A stretch of 9,417 bases of DNA from Thiosocius sp049669185 (GCA_049669185.1 JBATKF010000458.1:1-9417); one strand, 5' to 3'. Shown: positions 1 to 8,262, counted from the stretch's first letter. The notes: generated by a model from the letters alone, not told the origin. A program made the numbers and translations.

Positions 1-180
1 GCTGCGTTCCTGGTCTATGCGCCACTGCAGCCGGCGCAGGCGCTCGCGTTTTGCTGCGGGCGCACTCGCGATCGCCGCCTCGATGGCGGCAAGGCGCATC
101 GATTCAAACGCCTTCGGGTCGCTGCGCGCCACCGCGGACCAGGCGTCGAAATCCATCCTGCCAGTGTTGTGGTTGACCAT
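1..180 (-). CDS. DUF3135 family protein, N-terminal part (gene runs off left edge)
   Basis: An open frame of 60 codons begins with the ATG at 180-178 and continues past base 1 without a stop, so only the N-terminus is seen. The translation has an FDAW motif at residues 11-14, a DPKAFE stretch at 21-26 and an arginine-rich helix ending in LQWRID at 51-56. I recall this pattern as typical of the small gammaproteobacterial DUF3135 proteins of unknown function, which are about 100 residues long. The visible part is soluble, highly charged and probably helical, with no signal peptide or membrane segment. The start at 180 has a weak AGGT about 11 bases upstream. A second ATG at 156, directly before the conserved FDAW block, is an alternative. 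The 168-bp spacer upstream suggests its own promoter. No function can be given. Confidence 0.72.
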   Translation of the reverse strand, partial: MVNHNTGRMDFDAWSAVARSDPKAFESMRLAAIEAAIASAPAAKRERLRRLQWRIDQERS

Positions 181-348
181 TGCAGACGACCTAAAGTTTC
201 TTGCGCCTCGGCCGATTTCTGCAGGTTTGTCGCCGAGTTCTGCAACAAACTATCACACCGTTTGAATGTCTGTCTTGGCGAATTAAAGGGTGCCCGAGAG
301 GATACCGATTCCCCATTAATCTTCATGCATTTCAATGGGTTCTATCTC
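181..348. other. Spacer between rof remnant and DUF3135 gene, with small repeats
   Basis: I see no gene in this 168-bp spacer. It is more AT-rich than the flanking genes and probably holds the promoter of the DUF3135 gene, although I cannot name a convincing -35/-10 pair. Three small repeat structures are visible. One inverted repeat has arms at 312-319 and 332-339 (CCCATT/AATGGG core) and has no T-run after it. A second has perfect 6-bp arms GTTTGT/ACAAAC at 225-230 and 245-250. An imperfect direct repeat (TCGGCCGATTTCTGCA at 208-223 and TCGCCGAGTTCTGCA at 230-244) has a 22-bp period. Confidence 0.5.
208..244. repeat. Imperfect 22-bp-period direct repeat upstream of DUF3135 gene
   Basis: Two copies, TCGGCCGATTTCTGCA (208-223) and TCGCCGAGTTCTGCA (230-244), differ by one missing base and one substitution. 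They lie about 28 to 64 bp upstream of the DUF3135 start codon. A period of two helical turns would suit an operator, but there is no other support for a regulatory role and the repeat may be chance. Confidence 0.35.
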
Positions 349-629
349 TCAGCGGCGGTCGGCGGCAATTAGGCGCCAGATAAAGGACTGCTCACTGTCG
401 TAGACCGCCTGTAAACCATCGAGACGCAGCGCCCTATCGGCGCCTGCGCATCGCACTGGACCAGGAACTCGGCACCGTCACGGGTGCGTTAATTCTGCAC
501 CCTACCCTGCCAGCAAACCGCCGGCCCGGCGTCATCCAGAGCTTCGATCACGACCGCCAAACGGCACATCGCAAGGTGCTCGAGCAGCGAGTGGCTACCG
601 CCGTCGATCGGTACATACTCACTCGTCAT
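349..629 (-). pseudogene. rof: Rof-like Rho-binding antiterminator, broken by a stop and a frameshift
   Basis: Starting at ATG 629-627, 46 codons give a protein beginning MTSEYVPIDGG with an LLEHLAM helix, then an in-frame TAA at 491-489. The same frame continues as RTRDGAEFLVQCDAQ. At about 446-432 coding potential moves to another frame, which reads ALRLDGLQAVYDSEQSF and ends at TGA 351-349. Joined, these match the Rof/YaeO plan from memory: YxPI near the N-terminus, LE helix, E(F/Y)LV strand, then LRLD. In E. coli, Rof binds Rho and reduces termination. The 281-nt span is one base short of a multiple of three, consistent with a single-base deletion giving a 93-residue ancestor. The Cys of the family's PINC motif is replaced by Gly. 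The start overlaps the upstream CPXCG gene by 11 bp. Sequencing error could explain one lesion, but two suggest decay. The family call is from recalled sequence, not a search. Confidence 0.72.
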
Positions 630-807
630 CGCGGCGCACCTCTAGCCGCCAGTAATCGCCGTCCCAGCACAGTCTGACCTCGATCGGGCGGCAACATACG
701 CTGCAATCCTCGACATAGTCCTGCTCGCCGGCCGAATCGTCGACCTGGAGCGCTATGGGCTCGCCACAGTAGGGGCACTGCACCCGCTGATAATCAATCG
801 CGCTCAT
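619..807 (-). CDS. CPXCG motif-containing cysteine-rich small protein
   Basis: This 62-residue protein has CPYC at residues 11-14 and CSVCC at 35-39, a spacing expected for one four-cysteine zinc ribbon. It matches the family named after its CPXCG motif, whose function is not known to me. It has no signal peptide or membrane segment, so it should be cytoplasmic; zinc binding is inferred from the cysteines. Its ATG overlaps the hemW stop as ATGA (807-804), and a GGAG sits 8 bases upstream (819-816), inside the hemW coding end. Translation is therefore probably coupled to hemW. The rof remnant follows with an 11-bp overlap. Confidence 0.85.
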   Translation of the reverse strand: MSAIDYQRVQCPYCGEPIALQVDDSAGEQDYVEDCSVCCRPIEVRLCWDGDYWRLEVRRDDE

Positions 808-2036
808 CCCGTCTGCTCCACCTCGGGCTCGAACAGCGCCAACAGGTCGTTTAGATAACGCCGGCCGCGTGGCGTCGCCTCAAGCCTGTTCGGGTCATCG
901 ACCATCAGCCCCCGGCGTTGTGCCTGCAACAGTGCGCTGGACAGAGCGGCCCTCCCGAGTCCGGTGCGCTGCGCGAACAGATCGGCCGGCACGCCCGCCG
1001 ACAGACGCAAGGCATTGAGCATGAACTCCACCGGCAATTCGTCATCGCCCACCGACCGCTCGCCTGACAAGGCGCCCTGCGCCACGGCGCTGAGGTAGGC
1101 CGCTGGTCGCCGGTGCTTGCTGCGTCGCTGCACGAGATAATGCGGCGTCGTCAGCTTGCCGTGCGCACCGGCACCGATGCCCAGGTAGTCCCCGAACCGC
1201 CAGTAGTTTAGGTTGTGGCGACACAATCGGTCGTCTCCTGCATAGGCCGAAATCTCATACTGGCGGTAACCGCGGGTCGCCAGGATCGCCTGGCCCTGTT
1301 CCATCATCTCGACCAGCTGGTCTTCGTCGGGTAGCGGCGGCGGCCGATGGTGGAAGCGGGTATTCGGTTCCAGCGTCAACTCGTACCAGGAGACATGCTC
1401 CGGCTGCAGCGCCAACAGTGCCCACAGGTCGGCCAGCATGTCTGCGGTGGTCTGCTCAGGCAGCCCATACATCATGTCGAGGTTGATATTGTCGAAGCCC
1501 GCGCGCCGCGCCAGGCGAAACGCACCGACTGCCTCGGACGCCGAATGAATTCGCCCCAGCGCCTGCAGTTTGGCGTCATCCAGGCTCTGCACGCCGATCG
1601 AGAGCCGATTGACACCGGCCGCCCGATAGTCTGAGAAATGTGCCGCCTCCGCAGTCCCAGGGTTGGCCTCGAGCGTAATCTCTACATCGCGCGCAAGGTG
1701 CAAGCGCCGCGTGACGCCCTCGAGCAGGCGGCCAATCGCGACGCCTTTGAACAGGCTCGGCGTGCCACCGCCGATAAAGATGCTGCCGATCTCGGGCAGG
1801 GGTCGGCGCGCTACCTCGTGATCCAGATCTTGCAACAGCGCTTCGACGTACGCGTCCTCATCGACCGGCTCGCGCAGCGCATGTGAGTTGAAGTCGCAAT
1901 AGGGGCACTTGATCACACACCAGGGGATGTGCACATACAGCGACACCGGGATCGGTGGGACCCCAGGGACCGCGTCGGACGCGGGCACCTGCCGGCGGGG
2001 CTCGCCGGCCTGCGACATCGATTCCGATGCGCTCAT
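804..2036 (-). CDS. hemW: HemW, radical-SAM haem chaperone (formerly called oxygen-independent coproporphyrinogen oxidase-like)
   Basis: The 410-residue protein has the radical-SAM cysteine triad C40-x3-C44-x2-C47 in the context HIPWCVIKCPYCDFNSH, which binds the 4Fe-4S cluster. GGGTPS follows at 89-94, then EANPGT at 123-128 and NRLSIGVQS at 143-151. HNLNYW at 274-279 is the HNxxYW signature that separates HemW from true HemN. A winged-helix-like C-terminal part follows. HemW is described as a cytoplasmic haem-binding chaperone that inserts haem into respiratory enzymes. I chose the ATG at 2036 because it overlaps the uvrD stop as TGATG, which favours coupled translation. The open frame extends 13 codons further upstream into uvrD, which is unlikely. 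The ATG at 2018, with GGAA just before it, is a second candidate that would remove six residues. About 30 residues precede the conserved core and look unstructured. Confidence 0.93.
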   Translation of the reverse strand: MSASESMSQAGEPRRQVPASDAVPGVPPIPVSLYVHIPWCVIKCPYCDFNSHALREPVDEDAYVEALLQDLDHEVARRPLPEIGSIFIGGGTPSLFKGVAIGRLLEGVTRRLHLARDVEITLEANPGTAEAAHFSDYRAAGVNRLSIGVQSLDDAKLQALGRIHSASEAVGAFRLARRAGFDNINLDMMYGLPEQTTADMLADLWALLALQPEHVSWYELTLEPNTRFHHRPPPLPDEDQLVEMMEQGQAILATRGYRQYEISAYAGDDRLCRHNLNYWRFGDYLGIGAGAHGKLTTPHYLVQRRSKHRRPAAYLSAVAQGALSGERSVGDDELPVEFMLNALRLSAGVPADLFAQRTGLGRAALSSALLQAQRRGLMVDDPNRLEATPRGRRYLNDLLALFEPEVEQTG

Positions 2037-4201
2037 CAGGCGGGGCTGAGATTGGCATAGGCGACAACCAGCCACTTGGCGCCTTCATCTTCGAAGTTCA
2101 CCTGCACGCGCGCCCCGTTTCCCTGACCCTCGGCATTGAGTACCACCCCCTCCCCGAACTTAGGGTGCTGCACGCGCTGCCCGAGCCGAAAGCCCGTCGC
2201 ATCCTGCGCTGCAGAGAGCGAGCCTGACGCGGGGGCATAGGGCCGAGAGACAGCCGGTCGTGCGCGCACCTCCTCGATGAGATCGATCGGGATCTCACGC
2301 AGAAAACGCGACGGCAGCGGATAGCTCTCGGAACCGTGCAGACGGCGGCTCTCGGCGTGGGTCAGGTGAAGCTGCGACATCGCACGGGTCATGCCGACAT
2401 AACACAGGCGTCGCTCCTCCTCGAGGCGTTCAGGGTCTTCGGCCGACATGCTGTGCGGGAACAGGCCCTCCTCCATGCCCCCAATAAATACCATCGGAAA
2501 CTCCAAGCCCTTGGCCGAGTGCAGGGTCATCAGCTGGACGCAGTCCTCGTATTCCTCGGCCTGGGTGTCGCCGGCCTCGAGCGCGGCATGCGCGAGAAAG
2601 GCGTCTAGCTCGGACAGGCCACTGTCCTCTTCGTCCGGCACCTCGAACTGACGACAGGCGTTGACCAGTTCCTCGAGGTTTTCAATGCGATCCTGGCCTT
2701 TGCCATCGCGGCCCTTCTCGAAGTGTTCGCGCAGATGCGAGACCTCGACCACGAATGCCGCGCGCTCCGGTAGTCCCGCCTCGGCGCTATTGGCGGCCAT
2801 CTCCTCGATCAGATCGAGAAAGCCGCGCAGTGCATTCGCCGCGCGTGCCGCCATCGCGCCACCGCGCAGCAGATCGCCGGCCGCCTGCCACAGGGAGCAG
2901 CCGAAATCCCGCGCATGCGCGCGCACCGCGTCTAGGGTTCGTGGGCCAATACCGCGCGGCGGCTGGTTGACGGCACGTTCAAACGACGGGTCGTCATGCC
3001 GATTGGACAACAGCCGCAGATAGGCCAGCGCGTCCTTGATCTCGGCGCGCTCGAAAAAGCGCAGGCCGCCGTAGACGCGATAGGGGATGCCGGCCTGCAG
3101 CAGCGCCTCTTCGAACAGCCGCGACTGCGCGGTCGTCCGATAAAGGATCGCGCACTCGGCGCGGCGGCTGCCGGCCTCGATCGCACTGTGGATACGGCCG
3201 ATTACGAACCGCGCCTCATCGACCTCATTGAAGGCGCCGTAAACGCGAATCGGGTCGCCCTCGCCGTCTTCGGTCCATAGCTGCTTGCCCAGCCGGCTGG
3301 GATTGTTGGCGATCACCGCATTGGCGCCGCGCAGGATAGTGCCGGTCGAGCGATAGTTTTGTTCCAGGCGGACCACCTCGGCATCGGGATAGTGGGCCTG
3401 GAAATCCTGGATGTTCTCTACCCGTGCACCGCGCCAGCCATAGATCGATTGATCATCGTCGCCAACCACGAACAGATTGTTCTGCTCGCCGGCCAGCATG
3501 CGCAGCCAGGCGTATTGGATGCTGTTGGTGTCCTGGAACTCGTCGACCAGGATGGCGCCGAAGCGCGCACGATAATGTTGCAGAACATCCGGTCGGTCAC
3601 GCCATAGTTCGTGCGCGCGCAGCAGCAGTTCGGCGAAATCCACGCTGCCGGCGCGCTCGCAGGCCGCCTCGTACTCACGGTAGATCGCAATCATCTGGCG
3701 CTGATAGGGATCGCCTGCGTGATCCAGGTGATCCGCACGCAGGCCCTCGTCCTTCTGCTTGTTGATGAACCACTGCGCCTGACGCGGCGGCCACTTGGCG
3801 TCATCCAGGTTCATCTCGCGCACAATGCGTTTGACCAGACGCTGCTGGTCGTCGGAATCCAGAATCTGAAAGCCCTGCGGCAGCCCCGCCTCCTGCCAGT
3901 GTGCACGGAGCAGCCGATGCGCCAGTCCGTGGAAGGTGCCGACCCACATGCCGCCGACCGGCTGGCCCAGCAGCCCCTCGATACGGTGGCGCATCTCGCG
4001 CGCCGCCTTGTTGGTGAAAGTGACCGCGAGGATACCCCAGGGCGACAGGCCCTCGACCTGGATCAGCCAGGCGATGCGGTGCACCAGTACGCGGGTCTTC
4101 CCTGACCCGGCGCCGGCCAGTACCAGCGCACTGCCCGACGGCGCAGTGACTGCGGCACGCTGGGCCTCATTCAGCCCCTCGATAATATGGGAGACGTCCA
4201 T
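2036..4201 (-). CDS. uvrD: DNA helicase II UvrD (superfamily 1A, 3'-5')
   Basis: At 721 residues this is almost exactly the length of E. coli UvrD (720). Helicase motifs appear in order: Q-motif NEAQ (11-14), Walker A AGAGSGKT (29-36), TFTNKAA (61-67), Walker B VDEFQD with D220/E221, motif III GDDDQSIYGWRGA (247-259), motif IV EQNYRS (280-285), motif V TLHSAKGLEF (559-568) and motif VI VGMTRA (602-607). The C-terminal block from about residue 672 (GQRVQHPKFGEG, then KWLVVAYANL) is the UvrD tail, and it separates this protein from Rep. UvrD unwinds DNA in nucleotide excision and mismatch repair and removes RecA filaments. The ATG at 4201 follows an in-frame stop (TAA at 4213-4211), so no longer start exists. 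There is no Shine-Dalgarno sequence, and I see no LexA box in the 57-bp gap, although E. coli uvrD is SOS-regulated. The stop overlaps the hemW start. Confidence 0.96.
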   Translation of the reverse strand: MDVSHIIEGLNEAQRAAVTAPSGSALVLAGAGSGKTRVLVHRIAWLIQVEGLSPWGILAVTFTNKAAREMRHRIEGLLGQPVGGMWVGTFHGLAHRLLRAHWQEAGLPQGFQILDSDDQQRLVKRIVREMNLDDAKWPPRQAQWFINKQKDEGLRADHLDHAGDPYQRQMIAIYREYEAACERAGSVDFAELLLRAHELWRDRPDVLQHYRARFGAILVDEFQDTNSIQYAWLRMLAGEQNNLFVVGDDDQSIYGWRGARVENIQDFQAHYPDAEVVRLEQNYRSTGTILRGANAVIANNPSRLGKQLWTEDGEGDPIRVYGAFNEVDEARFVIGRIHSAIEAGSRRAECAILYRTTAQSRLFEEALLQAGIPYRVYGGLRFFERAEIKDALAYLRLLSNRHDDPSFERAVNQPPRGIGPRTLDAVRAHARDFGCSLWQAAGDLLRGGAMAARAANALRGFLDLIEEMAANSAEAGLPERAAFVVEVSHLREHFEKGRDGKGQDRIENLEELVNACRQFEVPDEEDSGLSELDAFLAHAALEAGDTQAEEYEDCVQLMTLHSAKGLEFPMVFIGGMEEGLFPHSMSAEDPERLEEERRLCYVGMTRAMSQLHLTHAESRRLHGSESYPLPSRFLREIPIDLIEEVRARPAVSRPYAPASGSLSAAQDATGFRLGQRVQHPKFGEGVVLNAEGQGNGARVQVNFEDEGAKWLVVAYANLSPA

Positions 4202-4207
4202 CGCTAG

Positions 4208-4216
4208 AGTTTACCA
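4208..4216 (-). promoter_or_regulatory. Possible extended -10 element directly before uvrD
   Basis: On the minus strand TGGTAAACT (4216-4208) reads as an extended -10 (TGN followed by TAAACT, four of six matches to TATAAT). Its spacing would place the transcription start on or next to the A of the uvrD ATG (4201), giving a leaderless message. That would fit the absence of a ribosome binding site. No recognisable -35 hexamer lies 17 bp upstream. This is a weak, speculative call, and read-through from ureG is an equally good explanation. Confidence 0.22.
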
Positions 4217-4258
4217 GCCGCGCAGGCGGATTGTTTTTTGCCCCCGGTGCGAGGTAGT

Positions 4259-4888
4259 TCAAGGGGCCTGCGGTGACCGCAACATCCCCTCGCGCTCGAT
4301 AAACGCGACCACCTCATCCAGCCCGACCCCGGTCTTCATGTTCGCGAATACCCAGGGCCGATCACCGCGCATGCGGTCTGTATCCGACTGCATCACCTCG
4401 AGCGAGGCGCCAACGTAAGGCGCCAGGTCGATCTTGTTGATGATCAGAAGATCTGAGCGGGTGATGCCCGGACCGCCTTTGCGCGGTATCTTTTCACCCT
4501 CGGCGACGTCGATGACATAGATCGTCAAGTCGGCAAGCTCCGGGCTGAAGGTTGCCGCCAGGTTGTCGCCGCCGCTCTCGATGAAAACGACATCGAGGTC
4601 GGGGAACTTGTGCTGCAGATCTTCGACCGCAGCGAGGTTCATCGAGGCGTCTTCGCGGATCGCGGTGTGCGGGCAGCCACCGGTCTCGACGCCGACGATG
4701 CGTTCGAACGGCAGCGCCTCCGCGCGCATCAGGATCTGGGCGTCTTCCTTGGTGTAGATGTCATTGGTCACGACCGCGACGTCGTAGTGGTCGCGCAGCC
4801 GCCTGCACAGCTGCTCGAGCAGCGCGGTCTTGCCCGAGCCGACCGGGCCGCCGACACCGACCCGCAGCGGCGATTTGTCTGTCGTCAT
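4259..4888 (-). CDS. ureG: Urease accessory GTPase UreG
   Basis: UreG is the SIMIBI-class GTPase that carries nickel and drives its insertion into apo-urease together with UreF and UreD. The 209-residue protein has the P-loop GPVGSGKT at 14-21, TNDIYT at 41-46, the nickel-binding CPH motif at 72-74, ESGGDN at 104-109 and the guanine-specificity motif NKID at 151-154. Its length is typical, and the lack of a His-rich N-terminal tail places it among the short UreG proteins. The start at 4888 is supported by GAGGAAA at 4900-4894, five bases before the ATG. It is the last gene of the urease cluster, separated from ureF by 109 bp and from uvrD by 57 bp. It is cytoplasmic. Confidence 0.97.
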   Translation of the reverse strand: MTTDKSPLRVGVGGPVGSGKTALLEQLCRRLRDHYDVAVVTNDIYTKEDAQILMRAEALPFERIVGVETGGCPHTAIREDASMNLAAVEDLQHKFPDLDVVFIESGGDNLAATFSPELADLTIYVIDVAEGEKIPRKGGPGITRSDLLIINKIDLAPYVGASLEVMQSDTDRMRGDRPWVFANMKTGVGLDEVVAFIEREGMLRSPQAP

Positions 4889-4893
4889 AGTCG

Positions 4894-4900
4894 TTTCCTC
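4894..4900 (-). promoter_or_regulatory. Ribosome binding site of ureG
   Basis: GAGGAAA on the minus strand lies five bases before the ureG ATG at 4888. It is one of the two clearest Shine-Dalgarno sequences in the window, matching the fact that ureG cannot be translationally coupled to the distant ureF stop. A perfect CCGATCGG palindrome (4903-4910) lies just upstream of it. Confidence 0.75.
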
Positions 4901-4915
4901 TGCCGATCGGTTAGC

Positions 4916-4958
4916 CTGGAAATTTCACCGGCATCGCGGCGGCTGGTGAGATTTTCGG
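4916..4958. repeat. Imperfect inverted repeat in the ureF-ureG gap
   Basis: The arms 4916-4932 and 4942-4958 pair over 17 positions around a 9-base loop. Thirteen are Watson-Crick pairs and four are G-T pairs when read on the plus strand. In the minus-strand urease transcript those four become A-C mismatches, so the fold is weaker there. No T-run follows on either strand at a terminator-like distance. It could be an RNA-processing or translation-regulating structure, or a remnant repeat unit. The surrounding gap (4889-4997) also contains a CCGAAAA/TTTTCGG inverted pair (4981-4987 and 4952-4958). Confidence 0.5.
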
Positions 4959-4997
4959 TTTAGCTGGCCGCCTGCAGTCGCCGAAAAAGACAGGGCC

Positions 4998-5690
4998 TCA
5001 AGAGCGGAACAGGCGGGTGTATTGTGTCTCATGTCGCGCGCTGGCGATCGCCATTGCAGGCGCACTGGCACCGATGTCATCGTCGTCGACGTCCAGCGCG
5101 GAAGCGACGACGGCCGGCAGGCGTTCGGCCAGCGCGAACTGTACGCGCTGGCCGTCGGTCTGACCGAGCGGGACCAGCTTGATCGCCGCGGCCACCTGGT
5201 TCTCCAGCCACCCCCAGGCATAACCCAGCGCACAGTCTTCGATCGCGATACGCCAATGTACCGCAGCCAGCGAAAAGGGCGCCGCCTGACAGGGCGCCAA
5301 TGCCTCACGCCAGTCCTGCGCCCGTCGGATGCCGAGACCGCCGAGCAGGCTGATCAGCGCGCGTGCGCGCTGGCGCTCCTCGGCGCGCAGCTCTGATGTC
5401 TCGCGGCTGGCATGGAGGTGCATCGCCCAGCGCGCCAGACCATCACGGTCCGCGCGCTCGCAGGCTGCATGCAGACGCAGCAGGACCGGCAGCTCGAGCC
5501 GTGCCAGGTTGTCCTCCATCAGGCCCGCCAGCCAGTCGCTCAGCGTGGCACGGTCGTGCACCCAGCGACGCTCGACCGCCCATTCGAGGCCCTGTGAATA
5601 GGTGAAGCCCCCGATTGGCAGCGTCGGACTGATCAGCTGCATCAGTCGCAGGCGGCCGAGTGGCGCTGTACGGGGTGGCTCAGTGGGCAT
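4998..5690 (-). CDS. ureF: Urease accessory protein UreF
   Basis: UreF joins UreD and UreG in the urease maturation complex. It recruits and regulates the UreG GTPase and helps form the path for nickel into UreC. The 230-residue product has the conserved N-terminal block LMQLISPTLPIGGFTYSQGL at about residues 16-35 and the conserved C-terminal end ETQYTRLFRS, with a mainly helical, alanine- and leucine-rich middle. The ATG at 5690 overlaps the 3' end of ureE by 11 bp. The frame extends 21 codons upstream, but that would lie deep within ureE and is not needed for the conserved core. No good Shine-Dalgarno sequence precedes 5690, so coupling to ureE translation is likely. The protein is cytoplasmic. 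Confidence 0.95.
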   Translation of the reverse strand: MPTEPPRTAPLGRLRLMQLISPTLPIGGFTYSQGLEWAVERRWVHDRATLSDWLAGLMEDNLARLELPVLLRLHAACERADRDGLARWAMHLHASRETSELRAEERQRARALISLLGGLGIRRAQDWREALAPCQAAPFSLAAVHWRIAIEDCALGYAWGWLENQVAAAIKLVPLGQTDGQRVQFALAERLPAVVASALDVDDDDIGASAPAMAIASARHETQYTRLFRS

Positions 5691-6156
5691 GATCGTCGTG
5701 CCGCTGCCCGGCGTGCGTATGACTGTGTGACTGGGCGCTGCCGCCATAGGCACCTGGCTCGGGTTCGAACGGTGCCTGTGTGAACGATGGCTGCAGCCCC
5801 AGACCGATCAGCATATCGTCGAGTACGTGATCGTGTGGATAGCGCACCAGGCCGTCGCCGATCTGCAGCGGCACATGCCGGTTTCCCAAATGGTAACAGG
5901 CCCGCGCCAGCAGCAGCGGGTCGTCGCAGCGCGCCTCCGAAACGGGCTCGGCAGCTGCCCTGACCCGCACGACCAGGCCGTCCTCGCTGCCCAGGAGATC
6001 ACCGTCCCGCAGCACCTGGCCGCGCTCCAGAAACACCCCGGCCTCGGTGCCATTGTCCAGCACGACTCGCTGGCGGCTGCGGATCCGCCGCTCCAGCGGC
6101 AGGGTCAGCGTGGTTGCGGGGTCGCCCTCGCGAACACGGCGAGACAGCTCAAGCAT
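5680..6156 (-). CDS. ureE: Urease nickel metallochaperone UreE with short His-rich tail
   Basis: UreE binds nickel and passes it to UreG during urease activation. The 158-residue protein has an N-terminal peptide-binding-like domain (about 1-75), then a metal-binding domain with YHLGNRHVPL (88-97) and RYPHDHVLDDML (105-116). The HDH at 108-110 includes the family's dimer-interface nickel histidine. The C-terminal tail from about residue 144 contains six histidines in 15 residues (SHSHTHAGQRHDDHAH), a modest version of the Klebsiella His-rich tail that may store extra nickel. The start at 6156 lies 23 bp after the ureC stop; an in-frame TGA just upstream rules out a much longer protein. The ribosome binding site is weak. 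The last codons of the His tail overlap the start of ureF. Confidence 0.95.
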   Translation of the reverse strand: MLELSRRVREGDPATTLTLPLERRIRSRQRVVLDNGTEAGVFLERGQVLRDGDLLGSEDGLVVRVRAAAEPVSEARCDDPLLLARACYHLGNRHVPLQIGDGLVRYPHDHVLDDMLIGLGLQPSFTQAPFEPEPGAYGGSAQSHSHTHAGQRHDDHAH

Positions 6157-6179
6157 CGGCGGACACTCGATTCATCACC

Positions 6180-7882
<1,703 letters not shown>

Positions 7883-7886
<4 letters not shown>

Positions 7887-8203
7887 TCTTTACCCCGGTC
7901 GAGAGCGCCCATAACCTGGCCGCGAAATCCGTAAACGTGCCGGTCGCCTGCATAGCCGACCAGCTGAACCTCGCGCGTCTGTCCCGGCTCGAAACGCACG
8001 GCCGTCCCGGCCGCAATGTTCAAGCGGAAACCGCGCGCCTGCTCGCGTTCAAAGCGCAGCGCCTCATTGGTCTCGAAAAAATGATAATGCGAACCGACCT
8101 GGATGGGCCGGTCTCCGGTGTTGGCCACGCTCAGCGTCACCGTGGCGCGACCCGCATTCAGCTCGATATCGCCGTCGGCCACCATCAACTCACCTGGGAT
8201 CAT
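7883..8203 (-). CDS. ureB: Urease beta subunit UreB
   Basis: UreB is a small structural subunit of urease that packs against UreC. The 106-residue product starts MIPGEL and contains the family blocks ADGDIELNAGR (9-19), VANTGDRPIQVGSHYHFFETN (about 26-46), RLNIAAGTAVRFEPG (about 59-73) and YGFRGQVMG near the end. The start at 8203 is preferred over an in-frame ATG ten codons upstream (8233) because the family begins at MIPGE and because GGAGG lies eight bases before 8203. It is separated from ureA by 59 bp and overlaps ureC by four bases. UreA and UreB are separate here, unlike the fused subunit of Helicobacter. Confidence 0.97.
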
Positions 8204-8210
8204 TGCTTTG

Positions 8211-8215
8211 CCTCC
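8211..8215 (-). promoter_or_regulatory. Ribosome binding site of ureB
   Basis: GGAGG on the minus strand ends seven bases before the ureB ATG at 8203. It decides the ureB start, since it would lie inside the coding region if the upstream ATG at 8233 were used. Confidence 0.8.
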
Positions 8216-8262
8216 AATAAGGCGTCGCAGCACGGCTTGGCGCTGGCGACTGTGCGCTGTCT

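Noticed and set aside
15..335. A 106-codon minus-strand frame across the left spacer
   Set aside because: It crosses the spacer and overlaps the DUF3135 frame in another phase, and its composition is low-quality (Arg/Ser-rich). The DUF3135 frame explains the region better.
312..339. CCCATT/AATGGG inverted repeat as a terminator after the rof remnant
   Set aside because: The stem is short, the loop is 12 bases, and no T-run follows on the transcribed strand.
2909..2926. GCGCATGCGC palindrome with neighbouring GCGC repeats
   Set aside because: It lies inside the uvrD coding region and follows from alternating GC-rich codons.
3611..4105. A 164-codon plus-strand frame within uvrD
   Set aside because: It lies opposite the conserved helicase motifs and is explained by codon bias of uvrD.
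4208..4240. CCGC-GCAG-GCGG hairpin followed by a T-run on the plus strand, possible terminator
   Set aside because: The stem has only four base pairs and points away from the genes. No plus-strand gene exists for it to terminate.
4202..4258. LexA (SOS) box upstream of uvrD
   Set aside because: CTGGTAAACTCTAGCG resembles half a site only; the second CAG half is missing.
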